This document shows positions 35,085-46,800 of a DNA stretch of 64,000 nucleotides, in pieces. Each line of letters opens with the position of its first letter. Position 1 is the first letter of the stretch. The notes below the pieces were generated by a model. The model did not search any database. It had not been told where the DNA came from and was given only the letters and a program-made list of their open reading frames with translations. Source of the stretch: Tachypleus tridentatus (taxonomy: Eukaryota; Arthropoda; Merostomata; Xiphosura; Limulidae); NCBI RefSeq assembly GCF_004210375.1, contig NC_134831.1:46286035-46350034 (forward strand), given 5' to 3'. Position numbers and translations under genes: made by a program.

Positions 35085-37484
35085 GCCAAGAGAATTCATC
35101 ATATACTGTATTAGTGTAAATTACATGAATAGTGTTATTGAAATTCTTCTACTCCAGCTTTAACCAATATATGAATAGGTAAATTAAGTTTATGGGTTTA
35201 TAACCGTACTAAATTATTATTGTGTATTGTTTAAGTATGTAAGAAGTCAAACTTTCTAAGAAATAAGCATTCAACCCAGGTTGTCATTTTACCACTTTTC
35301 ACGTAATTATTCTCGTTTCAATATCTTGCACCTCTGTCCACTGATATTGAAGGATATGTAAGACTCAGTTATCTATTTATGTACATCTAAAAATATGTAC
35401 ACTGTTATATTCCTCTAACACATTAGTTGCCTTGGTATCAATTTTTGTTTCAATATCCTAATCATTTTAAACTGTATTTTCTGTGACTGTTGGTTATAAA
35501 ATGGTTAATCGTGACAAAAAGAGAAATTGTTCAGAGGAACGTTGATTAAAGAATTGAAATATTTTCTACATCACAGATAAATAATCACGAAAAGTTGTTT
35601 TGTAACAACAATGAAATCTTTATAACTAGAAATGCTTGAAACTGTATAGAGACGATCGCACTTATTCATGAGTATAGTTTTCACAGAATAAATTTAAATT
35701 CTATCCTTCGTGCAAACGACAAGTGAAAGTAAAAAACTCACCTCAGTACGAAATATAAAAATGAAAAAAATCACATAATGTTTTATTGTAATACACAAAT
35801 AGATACTGCTAAAAACAAACATTTAATGTTGAAAAGTTTTCTGGTAGTGATAAAAACAAATTATAAGATCGTATGATACTCTATAGAGTATTTGATTTGA
35901 CATTTGATTTATTTCATTTGTAACTGGGTTGAAACTTTCGAGATATCATAAAAATAAACTAGATTAGCTACCCTATGCCCACCATCAGTACACGATGAAT
36001 GCATAGGCCACTCAAGTAAAGTAATTGTGGTTCGTAAATCTAGAAGAATAGAGACAAGAGTTAATTATTTGTATCATTATTCCAAAATATTACCAGAACT
36101 CCACTTTAATCCAGCACTGCAACCACGAGTATCAAAATCCGGTTTTTAGCATCTTAAGCCACTCAGTAACCGTTGATTTATGGGGGGTATACGTATTTTA
36201 TAATTTATTTTTCATTCTGACAATAAAATTTCAGAAAGAAATCGCAGATATGTCGAGAACATAACAGCAAAATATCTGAAAATAGTTCAATTGTTTATTC
36301 GCTAAAAGAAAACAAATTAATACATATAGAGAAGCTGATAAAACAAAACATGGGAATACATCAGGATATACCATGACTGTGTTTTATCTGTCTCTTACGT
36401 TTTTCTTTCTTTTTCATAGTTTGTTTGATTTATACAAAGTTTCGATTAAAGTGTGTTATACTTTGTGTTTCCTTTCTACTAGATTTTTCATATTAGCATA
36501 CTCTTGTTTAGTGTTTTACTTTGATGATACACATGAAAAAATTAATTTCACTGACTGCTTAATGCATCAGAAAACTTTAAACGTATTAACTATTATTAGT
36601 GTTGGACGAGAAACCTCGTCAGCACCTGAGATGGCAGATCTCAGTTGACTAACATATAACATCTTCTCCTTTGCTTTAAACTATGACTTTTTATAATTTC
36701 CATAACCCAAAAAGTATCTAAATGTTAAAAGCACGGGAATAATCAGTGTCGGTATGCGGAAGCTCTTTCAACTGATTTCCTAGTTTTGTTAAACCGAAAT
36801 CAGTTTTACAGCACTTAAAATTTATTATTTGCACTTGTAATTTTAATTTTTCACGTGATCTTTTGCTCTGCTGTTACTATATCCACTATTATACAAATAT
36901 TTATGTCTTGAGATAAAGGTTGTGAAAATTAAAACCTACCATCAGTAATAAATACGACGTTCCAACTGGTCGACCACTATATAATGTGGAGTGATAGCCA
37001 ATGTATCTCCACCGCAATGTTGTTCATACTTCTGCAGTTATCTCGAGAACCAAGAACACCTTTTATATCCCACATTACAGCTGGTACCTTGGAATTCTTT
37101 CAATTAGTTCAGCGTTTTTACTTTTGTTTCGGCTTATTTTTGGTCATTACAACTATTATTAAAGTTTTTTAAAGTAATTTAAATGTAGATGAAGTTAATA
37201 ACTTACCTTGTGAATGTGAAAATCTTTTATTATTTGATACTTTACACAAACATATTATTGCTTTTATTTTGAAAATTTAAAAAATAAAATATTTCATGAA
37301 ATACTCAAAAATTATCTAAATACACAATAGCCACAAAATGTAATAAGAATAATATTATAAAATCTATTGAAAACAATATCGATGAATATATTTTAAAACG
37401 AAACAATATTACATTTTATCCACCGAGATGGTTTATGTACAGGAAGTTTTAGCTACTTCAAAGATTAAAATTTAACTGTTGTTG
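35085..37484. other. Unit framework; possible relic exon near 37090-36960
   Basis: Collinear with 58965-61240 and in part with 3480-4830. No intact gene. A minus-strand stretch at 37095-36955 aligns with 61150-61000 and reads LRWRYIGYHSTLYS and RPVGTSYLL in unit 2 against FRWSYIGYLSTLYSSGPVGT in unit 3, each followed by a possible GTAGG donor. A stop in unit 2 and a shared frame break mean it is at best a dead exon. Confidence 0.35.
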
Positions 37485-37590
37485 CGAATTAAGCACAAAG
37501 CTACACACTGGGCTATCTGTGCTCTGCCCACCACTGATATCGGAACCCGGATTTTAGCGTTGTGAGTCAGCAAACCGGTGAGGCACCAGG
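37485..37590 (-). mobile_element. SINE family 2
   Basis: Minus-strand copy close to consensus: AATTAAGCACAAAGCTACAC, GGGCTATCTGTGCTCTGCCC, then GAACCCGGATTTTAGCGTTG and AGTCAGCAAACCGG at the head side. Confidence 0.85.
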
Positions 37591-37984
37591 GGGTAAAAGT
37601 AAACTATCTCGTACAAAATTAAATAAATACTTTACATATTTATGAATTAATCTGTTAAAAAATAAGATTCAAGAAATGCAAGAAAATGTTATAATTCCCA
37701 TTGATAAGGCTAATTGTAATATTGGTATCATTTATAAAAGGTTTTAAACATTATGACAAGAGAAATGAATAGAACAAAAAAAATTAAACTATTAACCAAT
37801 CAAAAGATACAGTAATTAACAATCACATTAAAGTTTATAATAAACTTTAATATAAACAAATTATTATGTAGATTTATCTTTTGTTTATGCTATTCTTAAA
37901 TTCAAAATCTACAATTATATTTAGATTTATTTCTAATTCAATAAAAACAATTACTAAACAAACGGCCATTTTTTGAATGTTTCT

Positions 37985-38252
37985 TTATGAATTTCATGCA
38001 AAACTATACGACGGCTCTCTGTGCTATCCGTCCCTAATTTGTTGTGTAAGACTAAAGAGAAGGCAACTAGTCATCACCATCCACCGCCAACTCTTGGGCT
38101 TCTCTGTTACCAACGAACATTGGGAGTGACAGTCACGTTATAACGCCATCGCAGATGAAAGGACGAGCATGTTTGGAGCGACACGGATTGGAGCCCGCAA
38201 AATTCAGATTACGAGTCGCGTGCCTTAACCCACCTGGCCACGCTGGGCTATA
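37985..38252 (-). mobile_element. SINE family 1
   Basis: Full-length minus-strand copy: GAATTTCATGCAAAACTATA, CCGTCCCTAATTTG, ACCATCCACCGCCAACTCTT, CGTTATAACGCCATCGCAG and AGATTACGAGTCGCGTGCC at the head. Confidence 0.85.
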
Positions 38253-39378
38253 CCATTAAATAAATTACTTAATATTTTACTTGTTAAAATTAAAAACAAA
38301 AGTGTTAATAATATAAAAACCTACCTTTTTGGATAATAAAAAATAACCAACTCATTTTGAATTATCTACGAAATTGTGAACAAATAAATAATATTCAAAC
38401 ATTTGATTTTACTACACTCTACCCCACAACTCCATTAAAATATTTAATCTTTGTTTTAAATTCATCAAAAGTTCTGTTATCCTGTTATTAAACTGCAGAA
38501 AAAAAAGATTAAGCTACAAAAACATAAAAGATATATTAAGTTTCTGTATTTACAATAATTATATATTTTTAATAACAAGTTTTTAAAGAAGTAATAGTCC
38601 CAATGGGAGCTAATTTTTCTACTTCTATAGCAAATCTATATCTTTAATACTATGACAATAGATTTATTTAAAACTACACAAATTCAAACATTTTTATCTT
38701 AACTTATGGATATATAGATGATTTAATTAGAATAAATAATCCTGAAATAAGCAATGTAATTAACACTCTTTATCCAGCAGAATTAGAAACTGAAAATACT
38801 TCAACATCTAATACCAAAGCACATTATTTAAATTTATAAATTAAAATTATTGCTAAGGCTATCAATATATATATATATATTTATAAAAGAAAGTATTTTG
38901 CTTTTATAATTTATGGTCTACCATCTTTTAGTAGTACGATACCGCACTCTTCTGTTACAAGCATTATAACTTTGCAATTACTCAGATATTGTAAAATTTG
39001 TTATAAATTACAATAATATATCAGTAATGTTAAAATAATGATAATAAAGTTTAGAATCGAACATTTGAACATTTATTAGGTTTTATATCTTGGAAAGTAT
39101 AGTTGTCTAATTTTTAAATTAATTTGTACGAGTTTTATACTAAATTAAATAAAATATATTTTATATCGTTTCGTTTTGTACTCTTATTTATACACTAATT
39201 TAACATTACGCATATAAATATAAAACGTATACACTTCTTATTGTTTTGTACGTAAAGTATACACTTGCAGTAACAATGTACATGTAATTTGTGTAAATAA
39301 GTATCTCTAATTTTGCTTTTTCTTTCTACATCTAATTTTATTTTGCTTTATCAAAAAAGTTTAACACTATCTTGAAGG
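38253..39378. other. No gene seen; unit framework
   Basis: Mostly collinear with 4840-5490 and then, after the 8.3-kb difference, with 13735-14070 of unit 1. The switch lies near 39035-39050, which locates the deletion join. Confidence 0.55.
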
Positions 39379-39655
39379 CTTGGTATGGTCAGGGGGGTTA
39401 GGGCAGTTTCCTCGTAATCTTGGAATCCGAGGGCTCCAATCCCTGTCACACCAAGTATGCTTATCCTTTCAGCGGTGGGGGAGTTATATATTGACGATCA
39501 ATTCCAATCTATTTGTTCGTAAAAACGTAGCCCATGAGACGACGGTCGGTGTTAATGACTAGCTGTCTTCCCTCTAGTCTTACACTGCTAAATTAGGGAC
39601 CGCTAGCACAGATAACTCTCGTGTAGCTGTAAACGAAATTTAAAAAAAAACAACA
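39379..39655 (+). mobile_element. SINE family 1, shared with unit 1
   Basis: Counterpart of 14073-14345, with the same truncated B-box region (TCCGAGGGCTCCAATCCC) and the same GGGGGAGTTATATA variant, confirming common descent of the two units. Confidence 0.88.
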
Positions 39656-42600
39656 ACAAAGAAACACCATCTCCTGTCTCTTCTTTGTAAAACAAAACCG
39701 TTTAATTTAGAACTCTGGCTTGAAGATTTATGGTAAAAATAACTGTTCTACAATTCAGGTTTGATAATTATATTGTATTATTCTGTGGTTAAGAAATATC
39801 TTGGAACTTTTAAAAATAAAACACTAAAACTTCCACGTTCACATGTAAATAATTCTAAAATATTTAACTGAAATTAAACTATCATTGATTGGTGTCTCAT
39901 TAGGCTGTTGGAATGAATATTATCGTCCTTATTTCAGAAAACGAAAAGTTCCAATTTCCCTATTACTATTAAATTCGTTTTGTTTCAAATGAGGAAAATA
40001 AAACAAAAAATGAAATTTTTATTTACTAATTTTAATATCATAAAACCAAGGGTTTTTTTCTCGTATTTTTACATCCCTCAATTCAACAACAAATGATTTC
40101 AGAATCTTAAGTGTTGTGGGTTTCTGTGTGCCCTGTTTAACTGCAAGGGCAGATAACTGATATTAGTGGGATTCATCCATTGCTTTATGTTGCATCCATA
40201 ATATCCCTTGATAATTGTGTTTTCACGTTCCATTGTCTAAAATAGTTAAAATCAAATTGGTATTTTTGAGAAAAGTTTAAAAAAACAAAACTCATCTTGT
40301 GTTCTTCTTTAATATAAAACTTTGTTTAGAATAAGATAGAATGTAATATAAGATAGTTAAATGTTTAGTTAATGTTAAAAGCAGGATACAGTTTGATCAG
40401 TTGTTGCAGTATGTTTGTTATTCAAGTACAATGATGTACATCAGCAGCATTCATAGTTCAAGTCAAGTATTCCTGAAAACGAAAGTCTACAGATTACGTA
40501 AACTCTAACAGCCAAATATATTTCTACCGAAAGAAAACTAAAAGAGTGAAGTTTGTGACTGGATATTAACAATACTGCTTGCTTTTAATTTTAATATGAA
40601 GGTGTTTCCTAAACATAATGTTATATTTATACATATTAATTTTATATTTGGCATCTATTTAAAGGTAAAATCTGAAAAAAGAAGTTACCATACGATACTT
40701 AACCCACCTACAAAAATATTTACTCACTAGCATATTTTTTTACTACAACTTTGATGCGTATTTAAATTAAAAACGTTTGGTTGGTATATTGACTTCAAAC
40801 AATGTATTCAAAATATTGCTTTGTAATGCAAAATTATACACATCTCAATATATTTCAAATAATTTTCATTGTTTACGGTGTTGAACAATTTATTCTAAAC
40901 TAAGTATCGTGGCTTTATGTAAAATTCTCTATTTTGCCTGAATGTTTCTTAGGCATTGATGTGATGATAAAATAAAATACATAAGTTGTACCATAAGTTG
41001 AAATAATATCTGGAAATTATAAGAGTAAACATTTTGTAAGCAATCGCAAATAAATAAAAAGAGAAAAACGTTTTCTTAAAGTATTTTGAAAATTAACATG
41101 TAACGATTTTTGTGAGTAAAGTTTATTTTATTTTAAGTTTTGAAAGATGTCTGGATGACCTATAAAATAATTATTCACCATCATTCTTTCTCCATAATTC
41201 CACTGTTTCTGTTAAATTGATTAAACCCAGTATTATATTGATAAATTATACAATTAGTTAAATCAATATCTCTGAAAATAATTTACAGTGTCTTTATGTA
41301 TTTCCAAGTAACGTATCATTTGTTGTCTTCTAACTTACCTGAGCTGACCGAATCTCTTGCTATATTTATATGTTAAAATTATACTTAGTATTCCGTTTGT
41401 TTGTTCATTCTTTTGAATTTCACTCAAAGCTACACTAGGGCGATTGAATAATTGTTAATGAACACACCTTTTTTTCTACACGTTTGGAATTTGTCACTTC
41501 TCTTATGGGAGCCACACTACTGTAGGAAACAGTAAGGTTGTCCGTAGACACAGCTTCATGTGGCGATTGAAGCAATTCACATTAGTAAACAATTAACATG
41601 AGACTGACACGAATATACCTCCTCCTAGGTGCTTCAAACATGTTAAAGAAAGATTGATTAGACAACATAATATTAAGGCTTTTACCTATTAAGTTTCTTA
41701 CGACTTTTAAAAGATTCCACGATATTCAATTTACTGAGTCTATCAGCGCTGGTAATAAGCGGTAGTAGTAAGCTAAAACGTAAATATATTAAATACCAGA
41801 TTGTTTTCAAACACCAGCAGAACCTTATTTCTATCTATCTTTACAGACTTTCTAGATCTAGCTAACAACTTGTTGGTTTCTGAAAATTCGAACACAATGA
41901 TAAGATAATGAAAATACGTTCCATTGCACTCGTTTCTTGAATGACGAGAATGTCTTATTTTTTTTTGTTGAATTTAATGCACTGACATAACAGGTAGAAC
42001 ACTTAATTTACAGAGAAGAGGTAGTTTAATCCAAACACATATTATTCCAATAGTTACACAATCTCACTAATTGTCCCTAACGTTTAATACATTAGGTGTC
42101 GACATAAATAGTATCTTATCAATGAAAGTAGATAAGAACGTATAATAATATGTCAACCACACAATATCTGTAATATTCAGAGATGAAGACGTTTTGAACA
42201 ATAACAGAATTCCTGGTTCCGAATTAGATGGAACAGTCACCTTAATGATTGGTCCTTTTTAGGACAGTCCAAGTTTACAGACTTCCAATACTAAAATCCT
42301 GTGTTCGATTTCCCGCAGTGGAGATAGCAAATATCCCAATATGGCTTTGCTCTAAGACAAGCAAACAATTTTTTCTTTGTTTTGTATGAAATTAAGATAT
42401 AGACATCATAAGACCCATTAACATGCAAGAGCCATTAATGAGGTTACTTAGATTGTTTAGAGCAAATGCATTCCTTTATTAATAATTGGTAAAATTATGT
42501 AATACTTAAGATTATGACAAACAAATTTTAAAAAAATTATTTAATGGTTTGGTTTGTTTTGAATTAAGCACAAAGCATTTGTTTATGATTGTTTTATACA

Positions 42601-43730
42601 TGTAATTTACATGAATAAACTACTTATACTAGTTTTTTTATAATTCTGAAATTCCTTCGTAAACAAATACTTACTGTGTGAATAAAAGGCCTTTCAAATA
42701 CTCATACACATAATATACTCTCCCGCTCTATGTAGCCTAGTCTTTCATTTTTAGGAACACGCAATAATAAAAGATACAATTCCCTGCAATATGTATAAAT
42801 AACTAACAGTAGTAAATTTATTACATATTGGATTAACAGTTAATAATTTAAACAACATGATTTGCAAAGATTACAGAAAAGTAAGTTAGTAACTTTTGTT
42901 CTAAATGATTCTGAAATAACTAAATTAATATAGAAATCTGTGTGAGTAAATAACATTTGAAAATATACATATACTATTGTATCTAGTTTTAATCACTTTA
43001 TTAAAATTAACTCTTAAATGCTAACTAAACATTCCTTAAATTACATCGTATTTAGCTGGTATGTTAGATATAATATTTTTTTTAACACTATGTTCAATAT
43101 TTGTCTGAAGAATAGAAAATCTTTAGATAAATATTTTTAAACAGAATTCTCGGATTATATTTTCTTTTTGATGATATCGTAGAACAGAAGTCGTTTCCTT
43201 TGAAATAATAATCACAAAAAAACAAGTTTATTCATCAGTAACCTTATAATGCATGATATTGCATTAACTTAGAGTTTATCAAATTATGAAAAATTAGGAT
43301 TTTCTGCAATTTCCGATAAAAGACATGTTATAAATACAGTGGAATAAACACTTTTAAAACATTAACTTTCAAAACATTCATGGCAATGTTTGTATATGAT
43401 ATATGAGAATAATACATGAAGATAGTTAGTAAAGAGAAACAGCTGGAATCCAGAGAAAATTATTTTATTTTTATGTGTTTCATCCTATGGTCTCATCAAA
43501 GACAAGCCCTGAAAAACCAAACTAATACATCTATACTCCAGTTTACATTATTCTACTATGTTACTGAAGACGTCAGAGCATACGTCAATTATCAATGAGC
43601 CATTAACATATGGCATTTTACTTTATGAATTTGTTTTCATAATACAGCAAATGAAAATCTTTGAGATGGGTTAAAAAAATCTTTATCAGAGTAGCGACAG
43701 ATAATAAACATAATGATACTTTATAACATA
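39656..43730. other. Downstream flank of the transporter gene; no gene seen
   Basis: Positions 39656-41140 are collinear with 14346-15180 apart from indels. Positions 41140-43730 are absent from unit 1. A short SINE family 1 tail lies at 41415-41445 and a family 2 tail near 42560. A tRNA-like SINE of a third type lies at 42240-42375. A 60-codon frame at 43416-43598 shows no motif. Confidence 0.5.
42240..42375 (+). mobile_element. tRNA-derived SINE, third type
   Basis: Contains a tRNA-like TACAGACTTCCAATACTAAA, a B-box-like GTGTTCGATTTCCC, then TATCCCAATATGGCTTTGCT and a CAAGCAAACAA end. A related copy lies at 61255-61335. Confidence 0.6.
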
Positions 43731-43736
43731 TTTATT
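43731..43736 (-). terminator. Poly(A) signal of the transporter gene
   Basis: TTTATT on the plus strand is AATAAA on the gene strand, 77-82 nt after the stop codon at 43813. It is the first AATAAA I see downstream of the stop. Confidence 0.6.
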
Positions 43737-43812
43737 AAAAAGAAAGTGAAAGCTGTGTTGATGTTGTAGTTTTAAAACATCTGTAGATTAACTAGTATAA
43801 AGAAAGTCACTT

Positions 43813-46800
43813 CTAATGTTCAAAAGATTCGTAACTGATTCCCTCGATGTTCTTGTCGAAAGTTCTTGGAATTACTGGTTGTGTTTCAGGGAAAAGTATA
43901 GTAACAAGTATCCCTATGAAAGGAAGAAACAAACAAACAGGCATATAGACACAAAATTATAAATTATTTGCCATTACGCAATCACGTAATATATGTTCAT
44001 TAATTTCTAAAGTATTTCACTTAGTGTCTCAGATTGCGAATGCTTGAAGTATCATAAAAACATGGTAGTTAATTTGCATTGTGAATTAGACATTTATTTA
44101 CATTTATTATTTACAAAGAAACAAATGATAAAAACAACAAACGCTGATCTTTAAAACTTACTAAAATAGAATACTTCTTATTCCTAATTAAAACGACACC
44201 ATTCTGACCTGTGAAAGACACAGTCGCTGTCACACAAAATGTAGCAAACCATCCCAACGAAGAAATAATACGATGGATAAATAAGGACCAGAGAAAGAAG
44301 GAAGCCGTCTAAAATAAAATGCCATGAATTATTAGGTAAAACTCGTTATGTTTACTTAATGTATTGTAAAAATATATCAACTTTATTTCTGATAATTTCA
44401 AATCTAGAAGATAAAGTGATTTTAAGGTAATTACATTTTCTCAAAGAGGGTTGGTCTTTAAATAAACTACACATAGTTGAATAATTTCGTTATAGAAACA
44501 TTTATTTAGTTTTGGTTTAGCAATAAGAGGTCTGTTAAAAAAATACGTGGACTAACATCATAAAACAAAATGTACTCTATTTAGAAGTTACAGGTCTGGG
44601 ACCCCTTCAAAGTATTCTCCTCCCCAACGCACACACTTATCCCAACGGTATTTCCACTTGTTGAAACAGTCCTGGTACGCTTCTTTTGTAATGTCCTCCA
44701 GCTCCTTCGTCGCATTTGCCTTAATATCGGGAATCGTCTCAAATCTTCTTTCTTTCAAGGGTCTTTTGAGTTTGGGGAACAAGAAAAAAATCGCAAGGAG
44801 CAAGGTCAGGTGAGTAGGGGGGTGGGGAAGAACAGTGATCGAGTGTTTGGCCAAAAACTCACGAGTTCTGAGAGCTGAATTTCGCAGCAACGCGGTGCAT
44901 CTTCAATTTTTGTCAAAATCTCGTAACAAGATCCAACGGATATCCCACACACTTCAGCAAGCTCCCTGACAGTGAGACGTCGATTTGTCCGCACCAGGGT
45001 GTTGATTTTGTTGACGTGTGGGTCGTCAGTTGACGTGGAAGGACGTCCAGGACGCTCATCATCTTCAATAGACTGTCGACCATCCATAAAACGTTCATGC
45101 CACTTGAAACATGCCGTACGCTTCATAGCATCATCACCGTAAGCCGTGTTAAGTATAGCAAAAGTTTCAGTCGCAGATTTTTCAAGTTTAACACAAATTT
45201 TCACAGCAAGTCGTTGCACCTTCAGGTCATTCATTCTGAAATCCGCCAAACGAAAATATCGCAATTCACTTAAAACCGCGTAGCTAATACACAAATGAAG
45301 ATACTGCAATCGTAAAATGGCGTCGTAATCAGCTGATCTGTGCGAACCTAGCGACACCAAGCGGATTCCTCTGAAACCAACTGGAGCCACGCAATTCAAA
45401 CAGCCCGCGTATTTTTTGAACAACCCTCGTAAAAAAATTGAAACAATGTTGTGTACTTACTGATGTAAAAAATACCATTCCCAAAATTTCAGCAGTGTAT
45501 TTCGATCCGAAAACTTCAGCAACAGCAGCCGGAATACAGACAAAGGCCAAGGAAAATGTAAAAGAGAGCCCACAAATCCAGATCATGTACATAACTTTTC
45601 CTTCAAGAGATGTCGCCACCATAGTGAACAGTAATACTGTCTTTATTCCCAGCAAGAGAAGAGTCGTTAACTAAAGATATAATATATTATAACTTAAGTG
45701 ATTAAAATTTATAAAAAACTAATTGAAAATACAAGAAACATAAAACAACAGCTTTATAAAAGATCAGAATTATTATTTTTAATCCAGAGATATATTCTTA
45801 TTATAAGTACACATTATTCGGTCCAGACTTTTGATTAAGTGTATGTTTTTTTCCTTTTATTTTGATGAGAAAAACAGTACTTATCAAATCGACTGATGAT
45901 AGAGAAATCTAAAACTGTTCGTATAAGTTTTTCTTTGCGTTACACTAAACTGTTTTAAACATATTTTCAAAATAATGTTTTTTTCAACATTATTTTTACT
46001 GTGTCAGTATTATCTGAGTATTATCACACTGAAATATTTTCGCTTTATGTTCAAAGCAAAGAATGGACCTTGCTGTTATACGGTAGAGCTCAGACAAAAG
46101 TTTTATTATTATAAACTTTCTATCTTACTGTGTAACCATGAAGATTTTATACATTTAACACAAGAAATATTATCTTTATAATTTTTTAATAACAACATAA
46201 GTTCAATCACTTCCCTTTACACGTTTTTACCTTGTAAGATATTTTGTCTTGAATTAAGCCCACAGTCACCCGGCTGAGAGCCTGAACAGCTCCAGCTACA
46301 GAACCAACGATAGATAGAAACGTATCGTCTCCTATAAATGTCTGTCCATATGTCTGAAAAACAGTAAGAAAGTAATTTTGAGATGAAAAAGCAAAATTTC
46401 TTTCATCACTCAGGCTTGATTGTTTTAACATAGATCTGGAGTTGTTACTTAGTTTCTATACATAACTTCTCCTTATTTTTAGAAAACTGTACTCAGTAGT
46501 TGCATGCAGAGTTTTTAAAGGTTAATCTTTGTCACAGTAGTTGAAAGTTACAGATACTACTTACCTTATAAAAAACACTCACAAACGTAAATGGGTAATA
46601 TGAGCACATACAAACTATTGATAAAAGATAAAATTCTTTCATTTTCAGAGCTTCTGCAGGTGTCACACGTAGCTTAACTTCATTATTTCTGTACGGTTGT
46701 TGGTCATCAGCGTTCGCATTGCCTGGAGTTTCATCCAATGATGTAGATAGTTTTTCAATATTTATTGTTGTTCTAGAGTCCAGTGTGTTTGTACTTGATT

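Noticed and set aside
36373..36648. A 91-codon hydrophobic plus-strand frame
   Set aside because: The homologous stretch in unit 3 (59773 onward) does not keep the frame open.
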